A stretch of 34,946 bases of DNA from NCBI RefSeq assembly GCF_000423925.1, contig NZ_KE384110.1:1-34946 (forward strand), given 5' to 3'. Below the pieces are notes generated by a model, which saw nothing but the letters and a program-made list of their open reading frames with translations, was not told the DNA's origin and searched no databases. This stretch comes from Butyrivibrio sp. VCD2006. GTDB lineage: Bacteria > Bacillota > Clostridia > Lachnospirales > Lachnospiraceae. A program made the translations under genes and the position numbers. Shown in pieces: positions 24,581 through 33,352 of the stretch (positions within the stretch are counted from its first letter, which is position 1; each line of letters starts with the position of its first letter).

Positions 24581-25947
24581 CAGACGATTTCATGGGGGAT
24601 ATTTACAAGGACTTTTTTGGACCGGGGTCCGGCGGGGACGGTAAACCTCCGGTATTTGATGATCCTAAGCAGGAAGAGAGCATCAGAAGAAAAGTAAGCA
24701 GGGATTTTGACAAATTAAAAGAGGGTAATGATCCAATAGGTCCCAAGTACCCTGAGGATAAAAATATTCTGGCGGACATGACCCGCCGCGTGGGAAATAA
24801 GAAGCAGGGCAGCGAAGAGAACAACTCTCATCTTGATGATGCGTTGGAAGAAAAGACACGTAAATATCAGGATGCAAACGAAGCCCTTGAAGAGGCAAGG
24901 AACCTTTTCAATAATATAAACAAACCGGTTCCTCCTACGCCCGCACCGACAGCTACTGCAACAGGCGATCAGGTAAAGCCTGAGGAGCAAAAGCCGGAAG
25001 AACCCGAGACCGATCCCATGGATGATCTCAATGAGCTCATCGGACTTGCATCAATCAAGCACGATGTAAAAGAGCTTACAGATTTTGCGAAGGTCCAGAA
25101 GCTCAGAAAAGATGAGGGTATGAAGTCAGTACCCGTATCACTGCACCTTGTATTTACAGGTAATCCCGGAACAGGAAAAACTACTGTTGCACGTATTATC
25201 TCAAGAATATATAAGCAAATTGGTGTCCTTTCCAAGGGGCAGCTCGTGGAAGTTGACCGCTCCGGACTTGTAGCGGGATACGTTGGACAGACCGCGCTTA
25301 AGACCCAGGAAAAAATCAACCAGGCTCTTGGCGGAGTACTTTTCATAGACGAAGCATACTCACTTTCACAGGAAAATGATGCATTCGGCCAGGAGGCAAT
25401 TGATACAATCCTCAAGGCTATGGAGGATCACAGAGATGATCTCGTTGTTATCGTTGCAGGATATACAGATCCCATGGAGAAATTTATAAACTCCAATCCC
25501 GGACTGAAGTCCCGCTTCAACAAGTACATTGAGTTCCCGGATTACTCCGTGGATGAGCTTGAAGAGATATTCAACATGAATCTCAAAAAGTACGAGTACG
25601 AAGTGGAGGAGGAAGCAAAGAAGCACATCCGTCAGATGATAAGCACAAGAAAGCTTACAAGGCTTGAGAACTTTGCTAACGCCCGCGAAATACGTAACCT
25701 CTTCGAGGAAATCGTAACCAACCAGGCCCGCAGAATCGCTAAGCTTGAGAACCCCACAGCTGAGGATATTAAGCTTATCATCTCCGAGGACCTCACAGAC
25801 AAAAAGAACACTGAGGAGAAGGATGAAGAAAACAAAACCACTGACGAGAATTCCTCAGAGAGCGCTAATTCCGAAGCAAAAGAAGAAGAGAAGACATCCG
25901 AAGAGACAGATAATACCTCAGACTCAAATGAAAATGTATCTGAGTGA
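24577..25947 (+). CDS. CbxX/CfxQ (SpoVK-like) AAA+ ATPase
   Basis: A 456-residue AAA+ protein. Residues 1-145 are charged and partly coiled coil (DALEEKTRKYQDANEALEEARNLFNN) with a Pro/Thr linker. The AAA+ core (about 150-390) has DDLNELIGLASIKHDVKEL, Walker A GNPGTGKTT (about 195-203), pore segment AGYVGQTALKT, Walker B VLFIDEAYSL (Asp258, Glu259), and NPGLKSRFN with the arginine finger. The last 60 residues are an acidic low-complexity tail (EEKDEENKTTDENSSESAN...). CbxX-like ATPases remodel protein partners (rubisco activation in autotrophs; SpoVK in sporulation). Here the client is unknown. An in-frame GTG at 24505 overlaps the muramidase but lacks a ribosome site, so 24577 with GAGGAG upstream is preferred. 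Confidence 0.9.
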   Translation: MTDDFMGDIYKDFFGPGSGGDGKPPVFDDPKQEESIRRKVSRDFDKLKEGNDPIGPKYPEDKNILADMTRRVGNKKQGSEENNSHLDDALEEKTRKYQDANEALEEARNLFNNINKPVPPTPAPTATATGDQVKPEEQKPEEPETDPMDDLNELIGLASIKHDVKELTDFAKVQKLRKDEGMKSVPVSLHLVFTGNPGTGKTTVARIISRIYKQIGVLSKGQLVEVDRSGLVAGYVGQTALKTQEKINQALGGVLFIDEAYSLSQENDAFGQEAIDTILKAMEDHRDDLVVIVAGYTDPMEKFINSNPGLKSRFNKYIEFPDYSVDELEEIFNMNLKKYEYEVEEEAKKHIRQMISTRKLTRLENFANAREIRNLFEEIVTNQARRIAKLENPTAEDIKLIISEDLTDKKNTEEKDEENKTTDENSSESANSEAKEEEKTSEETDNTSDSNENVSE

Positions 25948-25969
25948 TTATGAATAATGAAAAAGTACG

Positions 25970-25999
25970 AGGCAGCCTTTGATGGGCTGCCTTTTTATT
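25970..25999 (+). terminator. Rho-independent terminator of the AAA+ gene
   Basis: AGGCAGCC pairs with GGCTGCCT, followed by TTTTATTT. The T tract is also the left arm of the palindrome at 25991-26020. Confidence 0.85.
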
Positions 26000-26020
26000 T
26001 GACGCACGTCAAATAAAAAG
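25991..26020. promoter_or_regulatory. 30-bp perfect palindrome, candidate operator
   Basis: CTTTTTATTTGACG and CGTCAAATAAAAAG are exact reverse complements separated by CA. The right arm ends 10 bases before the ATG of the DUF2442-like/HTH gene and also includes its AAAAAGG ribosome site. This placement fits autoregulation by that protein, or an RNA hairpin that hides the ribosome site, or the terminator of a minus-strand transcript. Confidence 0.6.
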
Positions 26021-26030
26021 GTAATGACGT

Positions 26031-26828
26031 ATGAAATACTTTGAAATAGTTGATGAAGAGAACAATATGTCTATTGGGACTCTGATCTATTATGAAAAAG
26101 AGCACTCGTTCATTATAGAGCTTCAGGACTATCTTGATGAATGGTCTGCACCACTCCTTTTTATGAATCATGTGAAAAAGGGAATTTTTACCATCTCACG
26201 AGAGTTCAGCCTGATGTGGGTTAAAGCGCGCATAATACCAAGTGGAAGGCAGAATATAAACTCTATTTTGGCAAACCATAAATTAAAGTCTTATGATGAG
26301 ATGAAGTTTTTAGAGCTTTCACATGGAAGATGTTCACAAGATAGTCTTTACGTAAGGAAAATCCATGAACTTCCGGAGTTCGCACAAAAGAGAAGAAACA
26401 CTAATCTCACGGATTGTGTAGTACTTGATGATTCAAACATACTATGCTTTTTTGAAGATAATTCTGTAAAGAAGGTTGATATGAAAAAGCTGGCTAAGCT
26501 CGACAACATAGATAAAGTTCTGAATAACAAGAGGTTATTTGATTCATGCAAGGTTGGGACCGGTGGATACTTTATCACCTTCAACGATTCTATAGACATT
26601 GACAGGAACGACCTTTATGCAGCTGGAGCGGAAATTCCACTTACTAAAAATGACTTCATGTTATTCGTGAAAAAGAATCTATTAGACACCACTGAAAGTT
26701 GCGAACTTCTGGAATGTTCAAGGCAGAATCTATCTTACATGGTTAAAGAAGGACAGCTCTCGCCAATACGAGAAAACATCAAAGGAAATCTATATTTAAA
26801 GGGCGATATTCTTAAAAATCAGTGGTAA
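26031..26828 (+). CDS. DUF2442-like protein with C-terminal helix-turn-helix
   Basis: A 265-residue cytoplasmic protein. The N-terminal ~110 residues (MKYFEIVDEENNMSIGTLIYYEKEHSFIIEL...) are of unknown fold. Residues ~125-205 (TDCVVLDDSNILCFFEDNSVKKVDMKKLA ... YFITFNDSIDIDRNDLYAAG) look like a DUF2442 domain: two beta strands, a helix, and FNDSIDI. Residues ~215-262 (TTESCELLECSRQNLSYMVKEGQLSPI) resemble a MerR/excisionase-type helix-turn-helix. DUF2442 proteins are often small antitoxin-like partners of DUF4160 proteins, but no such partner is adjacent. A DNA-binding, self-regulating role is inferred from the HTH and the upstream palindrome. No terminator is obvious after it. Confidence 0.75.
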   Translation: MKYFEIVDEENNMSIGTLIYYEKEHSFIIELQDYLDEWSAPLLFMNHVKKGIFTISREFSLMWVKARIIPSGRQNINSILANHKLKSYDEMKFLELSHGRCSQDSLYVRKIHELPEFAQKRRNTNLTDCVVLDDSNILCFFEDNSVKKVDMKKLAKLDNIDKVLNNKRLFDSCKVGTGGYFITFNDSIDIDRNDLYAAGAEIPLTKNDFMLFVKKNLLDTTESCELLECSRQNLSYMVKEGQLSPIRENIKGNLYLKGDILKNQW

Positions 26829-26892
26829 TTGCTGCATTGGTTGGCATGATGCTGAACGTCCATTTTTTTACGCCGTCATGATTACCCAAAGT

Positions 26893-27552
26893 TTACACCA
26901 CGCTGAACACTCTCTGATGCAGGAAGCCGCCCACAGTTGTAATTGTGGGACCAAGAAGGAAGACCATGAGAATTGTGCAGGGCTCAATTCTTCCGCCTAA
27001 AAGTACACCGATAAGTACAACTAAGCCATCGAAACCGATTCTCACAAATTTGAAGGGCACATCCTTGAATATGCGCTCACTTAAGATATTCGGCATAGCA
27101 TCATAGGGAGAAACACCCATATCTGCGTTCATATAAAGAGATGCGGTGATGACGAAACATAAAAGTGCCACCGCGAAAATAAGTACCCTGTAAGGTTCTT
27201 CCTTAAAAACAAATTCGGGGATGGTTCTTTTCCAGATCCATCTGCAAAAATCGGAAATGTATCCTATAAAAACCATATTTGCAATCGTTCCTGGACCTAT
27301 CTGATGACGGTCGAAAAGAAGAACAAATACAAAAAGAACTGCATTCAGTAAAAGCTGCCAGGTTCCAAAAAGGATTCCCAGCTTTTCGGAAATAGTCACA
27401 TTCATAAAGGTACATGGATCGGTACCAAGATTCACTTCAATCAGAAATGATAAAAAGAAACCCATGAAGAAAACGCCAAGAGCCATGACCTTAAATTTCT
27501 CCAGGAATCCCGGTTGTTTACAGTAACGAACGATACTTTTTTTAATACTCAT
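26893..27552 (-). CDS. YczE/YyaS/YitT-like integral membrane protein
   Basis: A 219-residue inner-membrane protein with about five hydrophobic segments. Family marks: VMALGVFFMGFFLSFLIEVNLGTDPCTFMNVTISEKLGILFGTWQLLLNAVLF near the N-terminus, with a second half repeating the layout (SLYMNADMGVSPYDAMPNILSE). The paired motifs LGTDP and MGVSPYD are typical of the YczE group. The function of this family is unknown; a transport role is suspected. GGAGG lies 6 bases before the ATG on the minus strand. It is divergent from the c-di-GMP operon, sharing a 144-base AT-rich intergenic region. Confidence 0.85.
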   Translation of the reverse strand: MSIKKSIVRYCKQPGFLEKFKVMALGVFFMGFFLSFLIEVNLGTDPCTFMNVTISEKLGILFGTWQLLLNAVLFVFVLLFDRHQIGPGTIANMVFIGYISDFCRWIWKRTIPEFVFKEEPYRVLIFAVALLCFVITASLYMNADMGVSPYDAMPNILSERIFKDVPFKFVRIGFDGLVVLIGVLLGGRIEPCTILMVFLLGPTITTVGGFLHQRVFSVV

Positions 27553-27696
27553 TACATACCTCCAAAAAACACAATAAACCTATTTTGTGATATTTTTGAT
27601 GGATTGTAAAGGAATAGTTTAAATAGTCTTAAAAAAACATAAAAACACTCAAAAAGGCGCTTTTTCGTTGTATGATGTTTATGTATGGAGGAGAAT

Positions 27697-27891
27697 ATGA
27701 ACATTTATCTATGTAAGCCTGATGAGACTCTAAGTCAGGCACTCGAAGCAGTTATGGAAAAAGATCCTGATGGAAGGAAATTCACCTGTGATGAAGAAAA
27801 AGACAGGTGCTACATTGGGGATGAAGCATTTATCAATGCTCCTGTAATAATTAATAAAAATAATCAGTACTATGCCCTGAGGCAGGTCTGA
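27697..27891 (+). CDS. Small conserved-looking protein of unknown function
   Basis: A 64-residue protein (MNIYLCKPDETLSQALEAVMEKDPDGRKFTCDEEKDRCYIGDEAFINAPVIINKNNQYYALRQV). GGAGGAG 5 bases before the ATG at 27697 decides the start over an in-frame ATG at 27685. Three cysteines are spread along it (CK, TCDE, RCYIG), it is acidic, and no membrane segment is present. It is the first gene of the c-di-GMP/phosphorelay operon, 20 bases before the GGDEF-EAL gene, so it may be a regulator or partner of that enzyme. I do not recognise a family. Confidence 0.65.
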   Translation: MNIYLCKPDETLSQALEAVMEKDPDGRKFTCDEEKDRCYIGDEAFINAPVIINKNNQYYALRQV

Positions 27892-27911
27892 TATTAACCT
27901 GAGAGGCGTAT

Positions 27912-30275
27912 ATGCTTAAGAATGAAGAGATTGATCAGTTAACAGGACTGCCAAATCTGTATTCTTTTAGAAAAAATGCACAGAAGCTGATGGATGATCG
28001 CACAAAGACAGAGCGTGAGTTTGCCATCATTTATTTTGATGTACAGAATTTTAAAAGCTACAATTCGCGATATGGTTTTGAAGCGGGGGACCGCTTCCTT
28101 CAAAACATGGCGAAGCATATTGAGAAGATTTTTCCGGAACTAATGGTGGCCAGATTCTCTGACGACCATTTTGTTGCGCTTTCATATTTTAACAGTCTTG
28201 AATCAAGAATAGATGACCTAAGAAGAAGGGTTGTAAACTATAATCCCGATGCGGGCGTGGAGCTCCATGCGGGTATCTATGAGCTTGAGCCCGATGATAC
28301 TGATATCAGTGTTGCCTGTGACAGAGCAAGAATTGCCTGCAACAGTATCAAGACCAAATATGATAATGCTTTTAGGTATTACGATAAAGAACTGGGTAAT
28401 CAGCTTGATCTGGCTCACTATATTATCCATCACATAAATGAGGCGGTTTTGAATGGTTACCTTCGCGTGTACTATCAGCCTGTTGTGCGTGTTATAACAG
28501 GAAGAGTATGCGGATTTGAGGCACTTGCCCGTTGGGATGATCCTGTCCACGGCTTTCTTATGCCTGGCGTTTTCATACCGCTCTTAGAGGATGCGCATCT
28601 TATCTATAAACTGGATGCCTTTGTGATAAAACAGGTCTGCGAGGATATCAGAGAATACATGGATCAGGGCTATCAGCCTCAGCCTGTATCGATTAATCTT
28701 TCTCGCACGGATTTTCATCAAAAGGACATGTACCGCCTTGTAAACGATGCTGTACATACGAACAAGATTCCGAAAAATCTCATTCATATCGAGGTTACCG
28801 AGAGCGCCCTTGACGATAATCAGGATGTCCTAAAAGGAACAATAGACAAGTTCAGGCGCGGTGGCTATCAGGTATGGATGGACGATTTCGGAAGCGGCTA
28901 TTCATCACTTAATCTTTTGAAGGACTACGAGTTTGATGTCCTTAAGTTCGATATGAAGTTTTTGCAGAATTTCGGCTCCAATCCCAAGGAGATGGCAATC
29001 TGGGAAAATGTAATTAACATGGCTGAGGAGATCGGAATCCAGACCCTTGCAGAGGGTGTTGAAACCATGGAGGCATGGGATTTCCTTAAACGCGTGGGCT
29101 GTGAAAAGGCTCAGGGGTATTTCTTTGGACGCCCTATGAATAAATCCGAATGCATGGATTATCTCGATGAGTTCAAGGAGGAGATAAGACCTTCCAGGAG
29201 TGTGCTCCTTGAGGAAGAGGCTGCTCTTGATCGGAACAAAACCATCGTTGAGCTGAAGGATGAAGAGCCTGAAGAGGAAGAGATGGATAGGATAGGTACT
29301 ATCGAGGATGAGCGCTTCATGGCGGAATCTCCGGTATATCTGACGCTGGCTGCTAGAGGCTTTGTGTCACTTTTGGAGTACAACTCATATTCACAGTTCC
29401 AGAAGCATTCATTTTTCATAGTTGCAAATCTTACGCAGGATAGTCTTCAGAGAGTTTATCTCAGCGGAAAGCGCAAGCTCCTTGATAAGGCATATCGCAG
29501 GCTGGAATCCTACCAGCAGATGATAGACGATATAGTTGAAAACACTGTTATTCAGGAAGAGAAGAGAAATGTTTCCGACTTTTTCAGTAAGGATAGATTA
29601 ATCCTTGCATATCACAGTGGCATTACTTTTGATGAGATTGAATTCCACAGAATCGTGGATATAAAAATGGCGCCCAGATGGACGCATACCATATATCAGG
29701 TAATGGAGGATCATGGTGATATCATCGCCTATTTCCTCTCTTTTGACATTGACGAATTTAAGAGGTCCAAGGACCTTGTAAGACAGATGGCTGAGCGTGA
29801 TGCGCTTACCGGTCTCTATAACAGACACACAGCGGTTCCGCTCATCAGAAACAGACTCTACAGACATCAGAGCGGTAAGTCTGCGATGATAATGATAGAT
29901 GTTGATAACTTCAAGGATATCAATGATAAGTATGGAAGCTTTGCTGGAGACGAGGTGCTAAGGAGAATCTCGGCAAGGCTCGATGATACCTTCGGACGGG
30001 ATGGAATTGTATGCCATATCGACCAGGATGAGTTCCTTGTTTTCCTTGAAAATATCCTGGTTACTAACACAGAGGATAGAATTACCGAGCTGTGCGACAA
30101 TGTTTTCGGAGTCAGGTATCACGATGATAAGATTACCTTCACTGTTTCAGCAGGATATGTAATTCATCCTGAGCAGGGAAGGGGATATCACGATCTATAC
30201 CGCAAAGCTGATATGGCGCTTTGCATGGCTAAAAATGCAGGTAAGGGGACAGCGATTAAATATTCAGAGAAGTGA
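27912..30275 (+). CDS. GGDEF-EAL-(PAS-like)-GGDEF protein; active EAL, both GGDEF motifs degenerate
   Basis: A 787-residue cytoplasmic signalling protein. Residues 1-165 form a GGDEF fold whose signature reads SDDHF (about 83-87). Residues 175-430 form an EAL domain with catalytic residues in place: FEALARW (Glu203), INLSRTDF, IEVTES, WMDDFGSGYS, LKFDMKF and AEGVET. So it should hydrolyse c-di-GMP to pGpG. Residues 430-625 are an acidic linker plus a PAS-like segment (HRIVDIKMAPRWTHTIYQVMEDHGDIIAYFLSF). Residues 630-787 form a second GGDEF fold with DQDEF (704-708) replacing GGDEF. Cyclase activity is unlikely for either; they may bind GTP or c-di-GMP as regulators. The start has a weak ribosome site (GAGAGG). 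Confidence 0.9.
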   Translation: MLKNEEIDQLTGLPNLYSFRKNAQKLMDDRTKTEREFAIIYFDVQNFKSYNSRYGFEAGDRFLQNMAKHIEKIFPELMVARFSDDHFVALSYFNSLESRIDDLRRRVVNYNPDAGVELHAGIYELEPDDTDISVACDRARIACNSIKTKYDNAFRYYDKELGNQLDLAHYIIHHINEAVLNGYLRVYYQPVVRVITGRVCGFEALARWDDPVHGFLMPGVFIPLLEDAHLIYKLDAFVIKQVCEDIREYMDQGYQPQPVSINLSRTDFHQKDMYRLVNDAVHTNKIPKNLIHIEVTESALDDNQDVLKGTIDKFRRGGYQVWMDDFGSGYSSLNLLKDYEFDVLKFDMKFLQNFGSNPKEMAIWENVINMAEEIGIQTLAEGVETMEAWDFLKRVGCEKAQGYFFGRPMNKSECMDYLDEFKEEIRPSRSVLLEEEAALDRNKTIVELKDEEPEEEEMDRIGTIEDERFMAESPVYLTLAARGFVSLLEYNSYSQFQKHSFFIVANLTQDSLQRVYLSGKRKLLDKAYRRLESYQQMIDDIVENTVIQEEKRNVSDFFSKDRLILAYHSGITFDEIEFHRIVDIKMAPRWTHTIYQVMEDHGDIIAYFLSFDIDEFKRSKDLVRQMAERDALTGLYNRHTAVPLIRNRLYRHQSGKSAMIMIDVDNFKDINDKYGSFAGDEVLRRISARLDDTFGRDGIVCHIDQDEFLVFLENILVTNTEDRITELCDNVFGVRYHDDKITFTVSAGYVIHPEQGRGYHDLYRKADMALCMAKNAGKGTAIKYSEK

Positions 30276-30295
30276 ACATCTCAGAGGTTTCCGGC

Positions 30296-33200
30296 ATGAA
30301 ACGAGAACGAGAGCGGGATTTTTACATCAGACATATCGTTGTGGTCATTCTCTTTTGCATTACAACGATTCTTACAGTTAAAAACAACATTCATATAGAC
30401 AATGGTGAAGAACTGACAGCTATTCAGTATTTTTCAGTGTACTTGTTCAAGTTTTCACCACTTATTGTTCTGGCTGCATTCGAAGGCGTTACACCTGCGG
30501 TTGTATCCTGCTTTGTTCTTTTTGCCATCAAGACGGGTGTCAACAAAGAGCTTGCATTCACCACAGGTGTTTATATTGCCGGTGCATCAATCACACATTA
30601 TTTCTCAATGACAGGTATGTTTTCTAAAAAGCGAAAAGCTTTTCTTGTAATGCTGTTCTATATGTTCTTTTATGGGAGCATATGGGGTGGCATTCTTGGA
30701 ATACTTGCAGGAAGAGGCTTTAGGGAATTCATGCCCGACAGATCCTTTTGGTATTTCATCAATGAGCTTCCCGAGGCTTTTGTTGCCGTCGCTATAATCT
30801 ATATTGTTTTGGGACAGGCTCCCAATAAGATAAAGGCGATGTTTTTCAGCGGAATTTATTACAGGACAGATGTCAATGAGCTTGCAAGAAAAATGGCTGA
30901 TATCAGAAAGTCAAAGCTTAGCATGACGGTGTCCGCTATCATTTCAATTCAGGCGGTAGCACTTGGCGTTGCTGCAGCGGTTTATGCCAACACTTTGATC
31001 CCGAATATGAAACAGTCCATGGAAGGACAGATAAATCAGGAAGTTCAGGAGATAACGACAAATGCTGATTGGGCAAGCATAACAAATATCATAGCTCTTG
31101 AGCAGGTTGTAAGTCAGATAGAATCAGTAAAACAGAGCGGCTACATCAATATGAGTTTTAATAATGACACTCTGATATTTGATACAAAGCTGATACTTTT
31201 GATTCTGATAGTTGTAATTCCCATGAGCGTTATTATCAATCAATACGCACAGTTCAGGATAACGCGACCGATCATGAGGCTTGCCGATTCGGCCCAGTCA
31301 TTTTATGACCTGGGGGCCAAGGGCCTTGATGAAAATCTGGACAGATTAAGGCGTCTTAATATTCACACGGATGATGAGATCGAGTATATGTACTCGACTT
31401 TTACAAAGACGGCAGAGACCATGGTGGGTTACATAAAGATGATCCAGGCGCAGCGAACTCTTGCAGATGAGCTCAGGGCGCAGCAGATGGCGAATGAGGC
31501 GAAGAACAACTTCCTCTCAAGTATGTCACATGAGATCAGAACGCCAATAAATGCTATGCTTGGATTCAATGAGATGATTCTCAGGGAGAGTAAGGACCCT
31601 GAGATAATCAAGTATGCTTCCAATGTAAACAGTTCAGGAAAACTTCTCCTTGGACTTGTTAACGACATTCTTGATTTTTCTAGGATTGAAGCGGGTAAAA
31701 CGGAAATCATTCCTGTTGAGTACGACCTCAGCTCTATGGTTAATGACCTTATAAATACGGCACACATGAGAATGCAGGGGAAGAACCTGGAGCTTAAGAC
31801 CGACATCTCAACTGAGATACCATGTATCCTTTTCGGTGATGAGATCCGTATTAAGCAGTGTGCAATGAATGTGATAACAAATGCCATAAAATATACTTCT
31901 GAGGGCAGTGTTACCATAATCATTGATCATAAGAAAATTGATGATGAAAATATCTCCTTAAGGTTCAGGGTTAAGGATACCGGAATAGGAATCCGCAAAG
32001 AGGATATGGATAAGCTCTTTGCACCCTTCGAGCGCATAGAGGAGAGCAGAAACAGAACCATAGAGGGCACCGGGCTTGGAATGAATATAGTAAAGCAATT
32101 ACTTGCTCTTATGGATTCGAGACTTCTTGTCAGCAGTGAATATGGAAAAGGAAGCGATTTTTCCTTCGCGGTAAAACAAAAGGTTCTCAACTGGAGTCCT
32201 ATCGGGGACTTTGCAGCCACCTATGAGGAGACGCTGCTTGGACAGGATACATATCATGAGAGCTTCCACGCTCCTGATGCCAGGATACTTGTAGTCGATG
32301 ACACCCTCGCCAATCTGACTGTTATCCAGGGACTTCTCAAGCAGACTCAGATAAAGGTGGATACTGCAGAAAGCGGGTTTGAAGCTCTTGAAAAGGTCTG
32401 CGAGAATAAATATGACATTATTTTCATGGATCACAGAATGCCTAAGATGGATGGAATCGAGACCTTCAAGGCGATGAAGGATCTTGATGAAAATCTGAAC
32501 AAGGATGTTCCTGTATATGCACTTACAGCAAATGTTATAAGCGGCGCAAGGGAAATGTACTTTAAGGAAGGCTTTGCGGGTTATATTCCAAAGCCTGTTG
32601 ATTCGGCAAGACTTGAAGATACAATTCTAAAGACACTTCCAAGTGATCTCATAATAAGACCTGATGATGAGGAATTTAATTCCGTAATAGAGTCCGAGGA
32701 AATAGGAGCAGAGGACCTTGCCGCCATCGGAGTCATGACAAATGTTGAAGGAATCGACTACGAGACCGGAGCCAAAAACTGCGGAGGACCTGCGGCTCTT
32801 AAAAATGTCGCTACCGATTTTGCCCTTGCTATCGAATCTAATTCCAAATCCATTGAGGATGCATGGAAATTTGAGGATTACGATAACTATACAACCTATG
32901 TTCATGGACTGAAGAGCTCTGCAAGAGTTATAGGAGCCATGGAGTTGTCAAACCTTGCCGCCTATCTTGAACAGTGTGGCAATAAGAGGGACAAGGATGA
33001 AATAGAAAGAAGAACTCCAGAGCTTCTTGAGAGTTACAGAGCATATAGCTATTATCTCAAAGCTCTTATTGATGAGGCTTCCGGTGAAACCGAGGAAGAC
33101 TTGAATAAGCCTCTCATAGAGCCGGAGGAATTAAAGGGAGCACTAAAGAGTCTTAGAGAATTTGTGGAAGGCAATTATTTTGACAGTGCGGACGACGTCG

Positions 33201-33313
33201 TATCCATGATGGATGACTATAGAATGCCCGATGATTTCAAGAGCACATACAAAGAGATCAAGCGGTTGTTGTCGGCTGTGGACAGAGACGGACTTTTAGA
33301 GATTTTGGATTGA
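30296..33313 (+). CDS. Membrane hybrid histidine kinase with HisKA-HATPase-REC-Hpt domains
   Basis: A 1005-residue sensor. Residues 1-170 contain several membrane helices of a MASE-like sensor region. A further pair of helices (SMTVSAIISIQAVALGVAAAVYANTLI and TKLILLILIVVIPMSVII) encloses a short outer loop and leads to a HAMP-like linker. Then HisKA with His412 in SSMSHEIRTP, an ATPase domain (NVITNAIKYTSEG; DTGIGIRKEDMDKLFAPF; GTGLGMNIVKQLL), a receiver with Asp712 in FMDHRMPKMDG and Lys in YIPKPVD, and an Hpt domain with His870 in VHGLKSSARVIGA. All four phosphorelay sites are intact. A GTG at 30272 overlaps the previous stop, but AGAGG before the ATG at 30296 favours the latter. The stimulus is unknown. 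Confidence 0.92.
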   Translation: MKRERERDFYIRHIVVVILFCITTILTVKNNIHIDNGEELTAIQYFSVYLFKFSPLIVLAAFEGVTPAVVSCFVLFAIKTGVNKELAFTTGVYIAGASITHYFSMTGMFSKKRKAFLVMLFYMFFYGSIWGGILGILAGRGFREFMPDRSFWYFINELPEAFVAVAIIYIVLGQAPNKIKAMFFSGIYYRTDVNELARKMADIRKSKLSMTVSAIISIQAVALGVAAAVYANTLIPNMKQSMEGQINQEVQEITTNADWASITNIIALEQVVSQIESVKQSGYINMSFNNDTLIFDTKLILLILIVVIPMSVIINQYAQFRITRPIMRLADSAQSFYDLGAKGLDENLDRLRRLNIHTDDEIEYMYSTFTKTAETMVGYIKMIQAQRTLADELRAQQMANEAKNNFLSSMSHEIRTPINAMLGFNEMILRESKDPEIIKYASNVNSSGKLLLGLVNDILDFSRIEAGKTEIIPVEYDLSSMVNDLINTAHMRMQGKNLELKTDISTEIPCILFGDEIRIKQCAMNVITNAIKYTSEGSVTIIIDHKKIDDENISLRFRVKDTGIGIRKEDMDKLFAPFERIEESRNRTIEGTGLGMNIVKQLLALMDSRLLVSSEYGKGSDFSFAVKQKVLNWSPIGDFAATYEETLLGQDTYHESFHAPDARILVVDDTLANLTVIQGLLKQTQIKVDTAESGFEALEKVCENKYDIIFMDHRMPKMDGIETFKAMKDLDENLNKDVPVYALTANVISGAREMYFKEGFAGYIPKPVDSARLEDTILKTLPSDLIIRPDDEEFNSVIESEEIGAEDLAAIGVMTNVEGIDYETGAKNCGGPAALKNVATDFALAIESNSKSIEDAWKFEDYDNYTTYVHGLKSSARVIGAMELSNLAAYLEQCGNKRDKDEIERRTPELLESYRAYSYYLKALIDEASGETEEDLNKPLIEPEELKGALKSLREFVEGNYFDSADDVVSMMDDYRMPDDFKSTYKEIKRLLSAVDRDGLLEILD

Positions 33314-33352
33314 GCTTGAAGATTAGTACTAATCATAGAAGGGAAGGGGTAT

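Noticed and set aside
24577..25947. Rubisco activase CbbX
   Set aside because: The AAA+ core fits the family, but no Calvin-cycle genes are present, and the long charged N-terminal and acidic C-terminal regions differ from CbbX.
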